Below are positions 44,690 through 59,200 of a stretch of DNA of 64,000 nucleotides, piece after piece. Source of the DNA: Gnetum montanum (Eukaryota; Streptophyta; Gnetopsida; Gnetales; Gnetaceae); NCBI GenBank assembly GCA_015680685.1, contig MNCI01023945.1:27808-91807 (forward strand), in the 5' to 3' direction. The position numbers and the translations under genes are program-made. The notes beneath the pieces were generated by a model. The model was not told the origin of the DNA and did not search any database. It saw only the letters and a program-made list of their open reading frames with translations. Each line of letters opens with the position of its first letter. The first letter of the stretch is position 1.

Positions 44690-46230
44690 GGAAAATCTTG
44701 AAACAATCTTGAAAATTTTAGAAATACATTTTTCTTTTAAGCCTAATTTAAATATTTTGTGGAATTATATGGTTGATAAATATAAAAAGAAACTTGATAA
44801 ATGGAAAGCAGAAAAAGTCACCCTTGTTGGCAAACTTTTAGTGTTTAAACAAGTGCTTCAGTCTACTCATGTTTAGCTATTGGGCTTTTACAAAAGCTTC
44901 TTATAATAGAATTAATCAAATTATTCATCAAGTTCTATGATCTATTAAACAAGCTTTTCTAGACTTGCTTGGGATATTTGCACTATTAGCAAGAAAGATA
45001 AGGAACTTGATCTCATTAATTGTTATAAGCAAGTATTTTTCTCTCAAAAAACAATTGATTGCAAAATGCATTGATGAAGATGATGTTTGAATGCTCCTTA
45101 GAAATAGACTTATGCAAGGAAAAGCCAAAAATGATAATAGTTGGTTTTCTAATAACTTTCTTCACTGTTTTCTTTTTTCTAGGAGTTTTTTTCAATCCTA
45201 GTTCTTCAATGTTTAAAGAAACTTAGAAGACATGGTGCATGCTTAATAAGTATTAAAACCACAATCGTATTACAATGTTAGAAGATATGCTTAAGCAAAT
45301 TAGTCCATAATGGCTTGCTTTTAATAAAATTGTTTGGGCTACTCATTCACCTAGATTGTGCACCACTTGGAGAAAATTAAGAATTACTATAATTTCCAAT
45401 TTAGGTATTCATGATAGACAGATGAGATGGATTACATGGAAGGAGGCTTCTAGCCTCTATGATATAAATAGAATAAGAAGACAAAGTTTAAAAAATTGAT
45501 TTATAATTTTTATAATTTATTTAAAGTTGACAATAGTTTGTATCACGCTTTTCCACATATCTTTTGGAAAGATGATAGGCCTATTTTTTCTTTTTAACTC
45601 CAAAGTTACATATAAGATAATGATCAAGGATGATCTTTTTTATAACAAATTTAATAAAGCTTGAAAAATATAACTATGATTATACCTTTGAATGGGGATA
45701 TTTAGAAAGTTTAAACCTTTCTAAAAAATGATTGTTTCTCCATTGTAGAAGTGAAGGCTCATTTGCACAATATGCTTAGAAATAGCCATTTAAAATAGCA
45801 TCAAACTATGATTTCTATTCAAGAGTTAAATATCAAATTCTCAAAAATGTTGCTTTTCAATTACAACTTTAAGCCAAATAGCTTCCTATTAAGACTAACC
45901 AATTAATTTGTTTCAACAATATTAATTTCTTTTCATCCTCTAATTTTAAATTGGTAAAATTATCAACTTTTGTTGCTTATTTTTTATTGTTGCATTCTAG
46001 TTTATTATTATTATTATTTTATAGATAATTTTCCTTCTCACAAAAACACCTTTAAAAGAACTTTTTAACTTCTTATTTCTAATTATTGCACTCTATTTCT
46101 TTATTATTATTTGATGGATAATTTTTCCTACTCTTACAAGAAACCCTTTAGCACGATGTCAAAACCTGTAAACGTACTTTTGCATAAGGACAAGGCCTGA
46201 TGTTTTTTTCCTATCCAAAAGGAAGGGGTG
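44690..46230 (+). pseudogene. L1-type LINE, 3' part of ORF2 (post-polymerase region)
   Basis: The open stretch 44688-44876 reads LNILWNYMVDKYKKKLDKWK, then VTLVGKLLVFKQVLQSTHV. This is the segment after the polymerase in plant L1 elements (W..K..KWK...LSxAGKxxLIxSVLQSxP). Weaker coding similarity with many stops continues rightward, ending in a phrase like KGLMFFSYPKGRGGEIFQ near 46190-46230 that may be the 3' end. No clear poly(A) was seen. It lies just beyond the 3' end of the NAD+ carrier gene, in the opposite direction. Confidence 0.65.
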
Positions 46231-46877
46231 GAGAAATTTTCCAAGATTAAACCACGAACAAAAATAATGATAAATCAAAATCACTTCCAACTTGATTGGA
46301 AAATAATATGCAACTAACATTAAAGAGCTTCAGCCTATGATTTTAACATCATTATGCAACTAGGCAGAATTCTAGAACTCTCCGCAAGAAATTTCAGCGA
46401 AGTGCACTTTGAAGGATAGGTCTTCATTTTTCGTGTTTTCAACGGAGTAAAGCATTCACTTGAAAAGAATGCTTGAATGTCTACCAGCAGAACGCCTTTC
46501 AAACTATTGACATATTTAGTAAAAACGAAATTATTCATTCCTTCAAGGATGAAGCATCTAATGAAACGATGCACGGCTAAAAGCCACAAATTATAAATAA
46601 ACTGCAGCTAACACAGTAAAAAATAAGAATTAAAAAAACAGAAAATAATTTTATATTAACTTGGTTCAAAAATTGGACAAATTATTGAGTGCAATAATCA
46701 GGAAAAAAAGCTACAGGTTTCGAACATACAATCCGCTTATAGCCAACTTAATCCAATTAATTTTGAAACTAATTTAAATTGAATAGGAATGATACAACGC
46801 CAGCATAAAACACAAAGTTGAATGCCTGAATTAATGCATTATGCTTTAAACATTAGCAACAACAATATAATCCATTG
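46231..46877 (-). other. 3' flank / 3' untranslated region of the NAD+ carrier gene
   Basis: Downstream of the stop codon on the minus strand. No canonical AATAAA close by; a minus-strand AATATAAA near 46655 is a possible polyadenylation signal. Length of the 3' UTR is not determinable by reading. Confidence 0.4.
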
Positions 46878-47270
46878 CTAATGCCTTGCTGTTAACTGAT
46901 CTTTTTGGGTCAGTGACAAAGTATTCATCCTTGATGATGGTTGATGAGATAGAAAAGCAGAATCATCCTCCATTTTGCTGGCATGTATTTTCTTCGATTC
47001 TGCACCATCGGAGTGCAACTGTGAGGAAGTTGGTTTGTACTGGGAACATTCTGCCTCTGGTGGAAATATACCGTGCAGTAATCTTAAAATCATTTCAAAA
47101 CTTGTAAATGTTATAACTGCCGCAGGCGTGGTTCTCATCAAATTTGTAGCACAGCCACGATAAAACCCAGGAATTCCCTCTTTCCGAAATACCTTTTTGA
47201 TACAATCTATGACCCCTTTGTATTCCAAATCTCTAGCCTGACCTTGTTCTTGTAGCCTTGATCGAACAAC
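46878..47270 (-). CDS. NDT2: NAD+ carrier exon 9 and stop
   Basis: Acceptor AATCAG. Encodes [14 protein letters not shown], then [37 protein letters not shown] and a hydrophilic tail of roughly 60 residues ending [15 protein letters not shown]. The stop codon is at 46880-46878. Confidence 0.92.
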   Translation of the reverse strand, partial: VVRSRLQEQGQARDLEYKGVIDCIKKVFRKEGIPGFYRGCATNLMRTTPAAVITFTSFEMILRLLHGIFPPEAECSQYKPTSSQLHSDGAESKKIHASKMEDDSAFLSHQPSSRMNTLSLTQKDQLTARH

Positions 47271-50200
47271 CTGATTAAAAACTGTCTTAGATGATTTTGC
47301 TAAGCACATAACCCTGCAAGCAAACAAGAATACCACAAATAGAAATGGTACACACTAAATGATTAAAATTTTAAACCTCGTGAGGGTAAGTCATTGTTGA
47401 TGCCATTATCTTTGAAACAGATGAGGCAATTGCAACAGCACCGGGACCAAGTTTGTCCGGAGTTGTCCCTTCTGCACAGCCAATTCATCAATAAATAGTA
47501 CTAAATTCTTTGCTGAAAAACCTTTAATTAAGTTCTCCACTTATAGCCACAACCTCTCTTTTATGACACTGGGTGCAAAAATATTAATGTCTCACCCTTC
47601 TTAGCTAAGTAGGACTTCATCTTCTCATAAACAGGAAATTGTATAGCCACGTGACTAACTCCAGCTAAAGCAGGTACAAGCCCACTGTATCAAACACGAA
47701 ATGTTTATAATGTTCAATCAAAAAATTTTCACTTCAGAAACAAAATCTAGAAAGACCAAAAACAATAAATATTCTAACACACCTGTAGAGGCCTCTAATT
47801 CCTTCTTTACGATATATTGTGGTTAGGGCAGAGAAAGTGCTGGTGTATGGAACAACTCCAGGCCTCATTCCTTGTGTCTGAAGAAGTTTTCACTTGGTTA
47901 AAACCAGTAAAAATATTTAAGGCAATGAATGTAAATGGCCTTCAGTAGACAGACGTTGACTTCAGTACGTCAATACAGCTAAACAATCCTGATTCCATGG
48001 ACTGACATAAACTATCGTGCCCTTGACAAGATGCTACATGTCATTGACCCAATACATATAAATACTTAAGAATAGTACACTTACAAAAGATGTGTTAGCA
48101 TTGCCATTGACAATTTGATCATCAAGAAGAGAAGGGTGTTATTCTATACTTTGATCCAAAATAAATAATCAAGATGAAATTTTAAAATTTCAAACCTTGA
48201 AGTAATCAAGGAACCCATTGATTAAGAAAGGAAGTTACAATTAGTTGCCTTACCACTGAATGGGAAATTCACATAAATAGTTGACACACAATCCAACTAT
48301 GAAACAAATGTGCACTTGTTATGATGCCTAGAAAAGGCTCCAAGAAACCTATTGGGCAAATAAATTGTAAGAGCCAATCAATTTGAAAACTTCTTCAATC
48401 GAATGTCCTAAGACCAAATTAGGAAGTTGAAAAACCACATAGATTATTAACTATTCCTTACTCTCTTTGACAAACTCACAGAAACTTAGTAAACGGAGGT
48501 TTAATAAATAATAGTAATGTAATAATCAACTCACTTACACAATCTGGGCACAATTTACATGCTCTTTCTTCACACAAGGTTTGATCCATATACTTGTTCC
48601 AACTTTTCAGTCATGAAAAACTCTCTCTGCTTTACTTCTTTGTATCATCGGATACACTGAAAGGTCTCCATTTAGGTAACCAGCAATGTTTTTAATAGCA
48701 CAACCTCTATTTGCTTCCAGATAAGTTCTCTTATTATCCACGTTACTCCAAAACCTTTGCATTGCTTCTTTAATTTTTCACCATTGAGCAGTTGTATATT
48801 GTTTTTGAATTCTCCTTTTACGCTATATTTTTCTCTCATGAAACCAATCATCATAACACATTGGTTGAAGCACTTACGTATGGGAATTTTACTTCTTGTG
48901 ATTCAAACAGTTTTGTAAATACATGCACTAACATGCCATATAGCTTTAGGCTCTAGCAGTAGCATACAACCTTTAAGCAAGGGAATTTCAATCTTTATAT
49001 TTCACTCAAGATTTATTAGTCTTTGTTTTTATATATGATCTTTCACCATTTTTCAGCTAATCTTGAATCTTAGGAAACACAATCATATCTGAGAGTTGAT
49101 TTCACAGTAATATTGAAAATGTGCATCCTTAATTTCCAGATCAAGACACTAATAGATAGCTGAGACAAAGTTTCGTTAACGTGCCCCTGGGGTCTCCACA
49201 TGGGACATAATAGAAAAGATAAGTTTCAATTTCAATTTTCCATTGTTCGTTAATCCCTTTTTCAATCCTTCATTCTTCTTCTCCATGTCACTTAGCAAAT
49301 TAGAAACCTAATGTATTTGAACAACTCTGGCTATAAAACTTCATAATCTACCATATTTTTCTGCAGCTCTTCTTTTAATACCTTCTTGAAGGTCTTCTAA
49401 TGTCCATTTAATGCTCACAGTGGAAGTCATCTGCAGTTTCAGGGATGTAACTAGCAGAAGAGTAAATTCAGGGAAAAAATGAAAAAAAGAAAATCTCAAC
49501 AGTTCTTGTGGGCAGAAAAGGAATCTCACTGTGCCCTTTCAGCAGGAGAATATATAATGCTCACCACATGGTTGATGTAATGCTGGTTTTCAATGGCAGA
49601 TTCTAGATGCTGTGATGCTATAGAGGGCAGCATCCATGGATGTATGCTAAGTCAGTGATTTGTTACAATGATTTTCCAAGGTCACCATATATTAGATCTC
49701 TCACTGCCTTACCCATTTACACATGCAACAAAGGGCAACTCAGATTTCCTTCATAATTCCAGAGAAATAGAAATGGAGAATGAAAACAACATAGTATATG
49801 TTCAAATAAGGTCGTTTTGCCGGTATTGGACACTAACCAATGAAATAAGTTTATATACTGAACCTGGGAAATCATGATTTCCCAAGGTGTTTTAAAAAAC
49901 AAGAACCCTAGACAGTTAGTTCAAGGTTTTTAGTGTCAGAGTTGTCTGCCCAGTGTTTGTACACTGCGAACTTCATGGGTATACTTAGCCTATAGAAGCA
50001 AAGAATCCAATTGTAGCCTTTGGGGAAAAATACATGTAAAAGAATTAATAATGAGAGTACTTCAAGAAAAATTAATTAGAATCTCCATTATACAGTACTT
50101 CAATGTTGCACGTAACCAATATGATATTCACTGTATTTTCAATAAAATGATAATGAACTATCTAACTAGGTCGCACACATTATCTACGTAGGTGAGACCT

Positions 50201-53200
50201 TAGAAACTTGAAACAAAGAAATTTTCTTCTTTCCTAAAATGAGGATTGGGAAAATACCTAAAATTATTGTTCAGAAACTGAGAAAACGGGTTCGAAATTC
50301 TTTCTAGCTTACACTTAATGATGAACATTCATATTATTGCTCATTCATCATATAGCTCAAGGATTTTAAGCCGTTAGAGGTTCAGACAAGTAAAAACCCA
50401 AGTTAAATAAAATGTATTTAATTCAGATCTGCCTAGCTTAAAGGCTTCAATGGATGTTTATATTTTTTTTCCCAAACTTCTTGATAAGCTGCTACAATAT
50501 GGATTTTTAGTTTTCACAAAGGATCTTCTTTGACTGTAGATACTTCCTTCACCTTTAACAATTTACCATGTCCATTTAATGGTCATTTTCCTTGGTCCAA
50601 TAGTTCATAAGAATGTTTTATGTTTTATGTTGCTCTATGAAATTTTAAATTAATCTAGCTATTAGGATGGTGCTTGATGAAGTCATTTTGATTCCAGAGG
50701 TAAGCAACAATGATTCGAAGTCCCAGAGCGTATCAACAACTTAATGCTCTTATTTTAGACTCTGGCAGACAGGCATTGACATGGGCACTTTTACAGCCTG
50801 CTGCTAGAAAACATCACAATGTCATAAAAAGTTTTAACAAGCAGGGACATTCAAATTGAATAGAACTGTTAATTATCAAAAAGAAATGGAAAGATATCAT
50901 TCCCTTATCCAAAATTCTAGATTTTGCATATCTCCATGCTATCAATTTTCCAAATATAGTCAAAATGTAGCCAAGACACAACATTTCAAGCTTCTAGTTT
51001 TAATCAAAGACTATTTAATTTGTTCTTGATCAAATAATAAAATCCTTTTTGGTCTGCGGATGTAATAATATCTTCAGCTTCGGTTTCATAATAAGTTAAC
51101 ATCATCCAAACGTTAAGTAAAATTGTTAATTCATAGATCCCCATGGTCCACTTCATTGTGTTTACCACTCAATCTTCTTATACATTGCTTTAAACTATTT
51201 TAAAAGTCTTTGCACTAGTAGAATAGCCCAATTATTACCTAGCAACACCCCTTACCACACAAACCAAATGAAAAGGAAAAAAAAACCGTCTACATGATGA
51301 ACCATGAAGTGAATACCAAATTTCTGAAATCTTACATTTACTATCATCTGAGAGTCTCATTACAGTTAAACATTTCAAGCAAAAAAACATGGTTTGTTTT
51401 GTACATGGTTAGTCATTGGCAATCATTGAAATTACTCTTCAAATCAGTTGCACGTCCCATCTCTTACTATATTTTATCTGAGAATTCTCTTTATAACAAA
51501 GCTTACATAAAATACAAATAACCACCCAACGTATGCAAAAAGAAAACAAAGAATAAGTCAAATGATTTCATAAGAGAGCGAAATACAATACTATAATACA
51601 TTACGTATTAAAGTCAGCAGTAAATATTAAATAAATATGACTATTATTCCCTATAATTTGTTTTGAGAAGAAAACATTCTCGGCTTATTAAAACTTTTAT
51701 TAAGAAATCAAAATAACTTTTGTACACAGGTACAAAGAAGTTTTAGTTTTCAGAACTCTTTTGAATAAAATCTTGAAGAATGATACATTTGCTCATAAAA
51801 AGAGATAATATAGAATTTTTAGTTTCTTTTCTTTTGTTAAAAATTAAAAAAGTTAAAACTTGGTTAGAAGACATTTTCGTAAAGACTGCCAAAAATGTCA
51901 CTGTACAACAAAAGTTTACAGATAAGAACAAGTGGTTAGATGAAAATGTCCTACAAAAAATATATTTCACCCTGACGCAAATAGCATAACTAGTTGTATG
52001 AGACAAAAAGATTATATGTTGAATTATTAAAATGTGGGAGAGAGTTAGTTTGGAAAGAGACTTGGAAAATACTTAATGATGAACTTTAAAATGGTATGAA
52101 TAGACAGTGGATGCTTGGTACAGTTGTTATACTTTTTTAAAAAGAGACAAATCAGCTTTAAATAATTACAGATTGATCATCATCAGTAACCTGTTTGCAA
52201 AATTGTTAAGTACCATTTTACAGAAAAATTTGGGATCTTGGGCTGAAAAAAATAATTTATGTGCAGTTTCACAAGCAAAATTTAGAAAAAAGCATTCTAC
52301 AATAGATCATTTTGTTATTGTCCAATATTGCATTCAACAAACAAAGAGCAAACAAAGTAAAGCATTTATTTGTTTTGGTGATTTTACTACAGCATTTGAT
52401 TCTGTTATCAAGGAACAATTATGCCGTAGACTTATCAAACTTAAAGTTAATTTTGGTTTACTCAATGCCATCCAGCATTTAGATAATTTTGAATTAAAAG
52501 ATAAACTACACAATTTTGTCAATTTTACAGTGATATAGGAGTAAAACAAGGTTGTCCCCTTTCACCAACATTATTCAGCATTTTTATAAATGATTGAGAA
52601 GAGTGGATTAAACAGGTACCTACAACTTATGCTATTAAAGTGGATTAGTAATGGATACGACTTCTAATCTTGGAAAATAATGTAGCATTAATTACAAATT
52701 CAGAAACAGAGTTAGAAAAACAGTTGCATCAACTAGAAAAATTCCGTGAAAGTACAGAAAAAAAAGTGCTAATTTGTAGATCTAAAACAAGAGATTATAC
52801 TTTCTGGCTAAATAATAAAAAACTTGAGACTGTGGAGGAGCACACTTAGGTGTAAAATGCTTTCAAAATTATAAGTGCAAGCACAGTATATCACAATCGA
52901 GTTACAACTGGATGGAAGGCTTTATACAATGAAAAACAAATTTCTTCAGAAGAAAATGGTAAATCTCTAGGCAATCTCTATATGAGTTATTCAAGCTACC
53001 AATGTTAGTTGTACGGAATTATATAGAAAATGTGTTCAAGTAATATGACTACTGGACACATCTGCTGGACTCCAGATTTATTATATTTGCAAAACTTAAT
53101 TTGTCTAACAGACCCTTTAGCTCTATACAGATGTAATAAAATTTTACTTTTAGTTGCAGCTTCAGATTTCCATATTATTTGCTTCATGAATATAATTTGC

Positions 53201-56200
53201 AACAATGATTTCATAACCATAGCAGCGGTTAAAATAAAATAACAACAAGCATACCTGAAGCCTTGTTTTAACAACCCATAAAGGATTAGTAACAATTGCT
53301 GTGGCAGCCCCCGCTGTCGATGCAATAACCATGTTCGCTCCTATTGAAATCTTTTTGGAATCTACAAAATGAAATAAATATACAAAAGAGCAATTAAAAT
53401 ACACATGCCACCGTATTTTAGTTAATACAGCAACATAATGAAGTGTCTTAGTTGAATTGAAGAAAATGAGCTATAATTACTCCATAAACAAGAAAGCAAG
53501 TGAGAAACTGTCGTACCATTTTTAGATTGCACTAGTCGTTTCAATTGCTCATACACAGTAAAATACACCTAAAAGATGGTTGAAACAATACATGATTGTC
53601 ATCTTTGATGATCAATGAAGAAAATACAATCAGAAACAAGGAAAACTCTAGTGTATCTTTTTTCAAAAATAAGCTCTTATGCTTTGTCCAATGGACAATA
53701 TTTGGTAACTACATTCATAGGACTTTAAATCAGAACCTGAAATTTTACCCAAAAAGGACTAGCCACTAAATATTTCAGCAGCTAATATTAGTTTTACCAT
53801 GTGTATTTTAATGGATATAATATACTTACAGCCCAATTTGGAAGTAAGGCTAAAACAGTTGGAGAAAGTCCACGGTAAAGGCCCCGAAACCCTTCATTTT
53901 TAAATATCTTTTCAAGACTGTTAACAATGAGGCTCCCTGAAATCAGTAAAAATGAAAGTGAATATCCTCAATGTCAGATAAAAAGAGTGCCTGACGGCTT
54001 TGTATCACTAACAGGCAAATTACGCATTCAATTACAGACTAATCTACAGTCCAAGTTTCCACAAGGAAACAAGAGCTTGCCAACAATAAGAGGAAACAGC
54101 AATAGAAAAACAAAACTGCAATCAAATGGCTCTGCAATGTACCTGCACCTACATCAACATAAAACCTGAAGCCAAAAAAATTTAAAATAATAATATTAAC
54201 AACGATTCCTCCAAATTGCAAAAATATTGCTATGATCACATGAAAAAATAACTATTCAAGACACTAATATTTCAAAATGATGAGGAGGCTCTTCCCTGGA
54301 TTCCACAATCTAAGCTCACTCAAGGTACAAAGATCCACAACAACTCACAATTGAACAAGAAAAGGAAAAGAGAACTTTATTCTTGCGCAAGGGAAATGAA
54401 TAAAATACACAATGGAAGCAACACACTCCCAAGGACACACAATCAACCAATCAAGCTCTCACTCCACTCTCACAATACAAGGATGACCATCAGGATGATG
54501 ATCTCTCACTCAATGCTCATGAAGAATGCTCTCATTCTCCCAAGCTTTCTCTTGCTTAATTGTTGTTGTGTCACCTTCCTTTAGGTCACATTCAGCTTTT
54601 TATAACATTTGGAATGCCCCTTCGACTTCCCTAACTATTGGTCTTCTTTCAAAATTACACACTTTTTGAAAAAGCAACTTTTTGTACACTATGAGTGCCT
54701 ATGACTTGCAACCATCTTGCAATAGCCATCCTATGACCAAACTGTGACTCACACCCCATCGCAATGGTAAAACTTCAATATTTTGAGCCACTGCCTTTGC
54801 CAATTGTGACCTATTGTAACCCACAACCTTAGAATGTGACCTCACTGCAACTCGCAGTCACCCGCAACTCAATGACAAATACAAGAAATTAAAAATGTTG
54901 GTCTTGGCACCAACTACAGCAAACTATAACCCACAACTGCCTGTGACCTCAAACTGTGACTTGCAGTTAACCCACAGTTGCCTGCCCTACAGAAAAACAC
55001 ACAAATGACTCCAAAATGACCACAAAACACAAACATACACATCATACGACTCCTAGAACACACTGAGGATAAGAATGACCTCAAAAGGTGGATTGATGTC
55101 CTCATCACAAGACAATAAATGGCCCGTTAGAAATCAAGTGGATGAACTCCAGCAAGAATAGGATAGCGAATACAAGAATAATGTCTTGCATATAGATAGG
55201 CATCATACCATCACCCACTGATCGAAACCAGAACAGTCCAGAATACTAGACACCTATTCCACTAACATTGTCAAAGTACAAAACTGCGAATAGTGACCTG
55301 AACCCTCCAACATAATGAGCAATGGTGAAACATGACCTAATAAATGCATTCATTCGGTGAAGGTGCATTCAATAACATGCATAATCCTTCCTAATCTTTA
55401 GCTAGCTAATCTTCCAGATAAACAATAGCGTAGTAATCATAGAATGGGGAAAGATAATAATGTGACTGACCGTTATAATACCAATAATTGCCACAATTTC
55501 CTTTAAACCTAACTTCTGAACAGCTTCTAATAATTTAATAGTTCCACTTCTTCAGATCCCTCAGGCACTCTAGGAAATGTTCTAACTCATCTTCAACATT
55601 CTCCACCTCATCCTGTGGTGATCCAGTGCACCCTTGAAGAATAGCCAAATACAAATGCTCTGGACCTAAAATTGAGGCCTCCACCAAATGGGTAACAATG
55701 AGCTGGTTATCTGCTCATAGGAAAGCAACTCTGGTAATGAGAACATGAGTTCAATCCTTGCTTAGAGCTATAGTTTATTTCTTAAAGAAAAACAATACAT
55801 TGAGACCCCCAACATGGATCCTAAATAACAAGTTCACGTCCAATACCCTAAATTTCTTTCTTAAAGCCCCAGATCATAGCTTCCTGGATGTCATCATTCA
55901 AATACTCAAGACATGGCCAGCAAAAAGGACATACTGATCAAAATCATTTGAATGGTTATTGGTATCAAGGACTACTTAGTTGACCCCCAATCAGTTCTTT
56001 TCAGTTACAATGCTTACCTAACACATGTATATCCACATCTGTGCCACACACACAAACGAAATAAAGCCAGACCTTTAGCATACAAACGGAACCTTGAAAC
56101 CCAGAAAAATAGGCAATTACAACTTGTCACAAAAACAAAAGGTAGATGATAAATGACCAAAAAAGGGTATAATTCTACGGAGTACAAAAAATATTTTCCT

Positions 56201-59200
56201 GTAAATAGCTTATCATATTTTCCTGTAGTTAGCTTATCATATTTTCCAGGAGTTTTAATATTTTCCTGTAGTGCACAATAGTAGTGGAATCATCATATTT
56301 TCCTGTAAATAGCTTATCATAAAATGAGCAAATATCTTGAAAAGAAAATTCAAATGATGAAAAAGCTTTAGGATGAAAACATTGCCAAAACTGTCTAGGT
56401 TCCTTTTTAATGGTGTAAACAATATATTCTTGTTGTTCCCTGATAAATTTCCTTCTCTTGGTTCTAATCAAGTATTTATATGCCTTAACTAAACTTTGTC
56501 TATGACTCTTATTTGCATTCTTAATATTCTTCCTAGCTTGCATGTAATGCTCATCAAACCAAGTTTTCTGAACACCTTGTTGTTATGAATGCACAACTTG
56601 CTTAGCTGTCATAAGCAAAATTTGTTCAAGCTCCTTATGTCATCTTTCAAGAATCCATTTGTTATGTGTTGCATTCATATATTTTTCCTTGACTTCTAGG
56701 GTGAGTCTGTACTGACATTTTTTTCTATTTTTATTTTTTGTTGTCTAAAAAACAATTGGAATTTGCAACAAAAACTCAACATGATGATGCCAAGACTCCA
56801 CTAAATCTTCTCCACCCTTCAACTTCTTCATAAAATCAATATCTTCATAAGAACATAAAAACAAATCAATGCAAGAGTTACCTTAAGGTCCTGTGAAAGT
56901 AAATGATAAAGATTAAGGAAATCTAGCAAGGCCATTGCAAATCAGAAAATCAAAAAAAATTTACCATTTTAATAATTGTTGAACCACCTTATTAATAGTG
57001 CCATTTGCAAAATGTCATGCCCAGCTGTGATCTTCAACAATATCTAAACTGCCAACATCATGTTGCCAGTGAATAATTTTTGTTTCCTATGAACCTATCT
57101 TTACATTAAAATCTCTACAAATAAATACTAAGCCTTTTGCTGCAAATTCTACAATATCTCTGCCTAAGAACTGAAAAGGATAATCAACAAAACAACTCTG
57201 TAAAATTATACAATGTAGCATCTTTAGAAGCAAAATAGCATAGAACAAGGAAAGCACAATCATGCTGACATAAGATTTTTTGCCAAACATATTGTTTATG
57301 ATCATCAATTTTTTCTAAAAGCACACAATGTTCAAGAGATTTCCTCACTAACACTCCAATGCCCCTAGAAGGTCTATCTCTTCGCCATACTCTTGTATTT
57401 CTTACAACAAATTTAAGAAATCCAAGAACTACAAAATCTGTAAAACCAACATCTTCCCAAGTTTCAACAAAACAAAAAATATCAAAATATCAAAGCTATC
57501 AAAAAAGCTAATGCTATTTAAAGAAACAACTTTACTTGCAATTCCACCATCAATGCTAAGAAATCCACACCTTAAAGGGCCTATACATTTTTTGAATAAT
57601 TTTTGAAATATTATTTATTTGTAATGATTGCCATGTTGTTAGCATTTAGGTATGCTACAAAACCCTATTCACGAGCTACATTAATCTTTTTCCATTGTCT
57701 AGCCCTTTTTGCAAGTTCCTGATTCTCATTTATCCAAACATTTCTCTCATTCTCACTTTGCTTCATGTGGCTTCAATATCTCCAAACATACACTCTATCA
57801 GTTCAACATGATTTTAGCAAAACCTGCAATTACTCATCACACTTCAAGCTATCCAAGGATGATTATCCTAAGACTAATATTGAAAAGAAAGTTATCCCAT
57901 ATCAATGAGCTGTGGGAAGTTAGACCAAGACCAGATATTGCTCAAGCAATGGGAGTTGTAAGTAGATATATGAGCAACTCTGGTATGAAGCATTGGAATA
58001 TTTTTAAGTGGATCCTTCACTATTTAAAAGGTACAAAACCCCATCGCTTATGTTTTGGTAACTCTAATTTGGAACTTGTTGAATATGTAGATGTAGATAA
58101 TGAAGCAATCTTAATAAAAAAAATCTACATCAAGGTATGTCTTTACCATCGAAGGAGAAGCCATCAGTTGGATGTCTAGGCTCCAAAATGTTGTTGTATT
58201 ATCTTCTACAGAATCAGAATATGTAGCATTGTCAAAGGCATGCAAAGAGATGATATGGCTATAGAGTTTCTTAGATAATTTGGGCCTAAAAAAATCTTAT
58301 GATTCGTTATGTGACAATATGAGTGCTATATTCTTTGCAAAGAATGCTATGTATCAAGCATATACTAAGCACATAGATGTAAGAAATCATTTCATAAGAC
58401 AAGCAACTGAAGAAAAGACTTTGGAAGTGAAGAAGATAAATACAAAGCATAACGCAGTTGATATGCTAACAAAAGCTGTTTCTGCAAAGAAAACAGTATT
58501 TTGGAAGATGAAGATGGTATTGACTTACTAAGGAAGTTGGAAAGTAGAGCAGATTTGACTTCAAGTGGGAGACTGTTCTGATAGTGAAGTAAGATCTATT
58601 CCTTGATTCTTTCTCTCCTTAATCTCCAATCAAGAATTTGGAACAAGTTGGTCTTTTTTATTCATTTAAGCTAGTAAGATTGATGAAATGTAACTAATTA
58701 ATTGTCAGTCACTGATATTCAGTTAGGCTGATCATTATCCTTAATTGTCAGACTTGACAATCTACTGATTGAATGTCTAAAATTATGAGGCTGAAGGCTA
58801 GTTACAGGAGAGGGAGAGAGGTAACTCATTATCCTTAATTGTCAGACTTGACAATCTACTGATTGAATGTCTAAAATTATGAGGCTGAAGGCTAGTTACA
58901 GGAGAGGGAGAGAGGTAATAGATGTAGCAAGAAATTCACTTCTCAAGAAGGATACAGTCTGCCTACTTTCCTGTTGTTTCCCTTCACATTGAGGGGTTTT
59001 TCCATGTAAATCTTTGTCTCTCAAGAAGGTACACAACTTTCTTTTCCCTAATCTTCAAGATTTTTTCCAATGATGGCACCTCCAAGCTTAGCAAAGAACT
59101 TTCTTATCACAACAACCCTGTAATTGTGTTCAATACTTGTGTAACTGATCTTTGAATCCTTAATCATTTATTCCTATTTGTGCACGTTTCTTCCAAAATC

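Noticed and set aside
47271-47336. N-terminal part ([10 protein letters not shown]...) of the open frame ending at 46878
   Set aside because: These codons lie in intron 8; the true exon begins at VVRSRLQ after the AATCAG acceptor, continuing YPHE from exon 8.
51750-57600. LINE twin-priming inversion as the cause of the two opposite LINE halves
   Set aside because: Twin priming leaves adjacent segments with the inverted 5' part upstream of the direct 3' part. Here they are over 3 kb apart, in the other order, with exons between. Independent insertions or a later rearrangement fit better.
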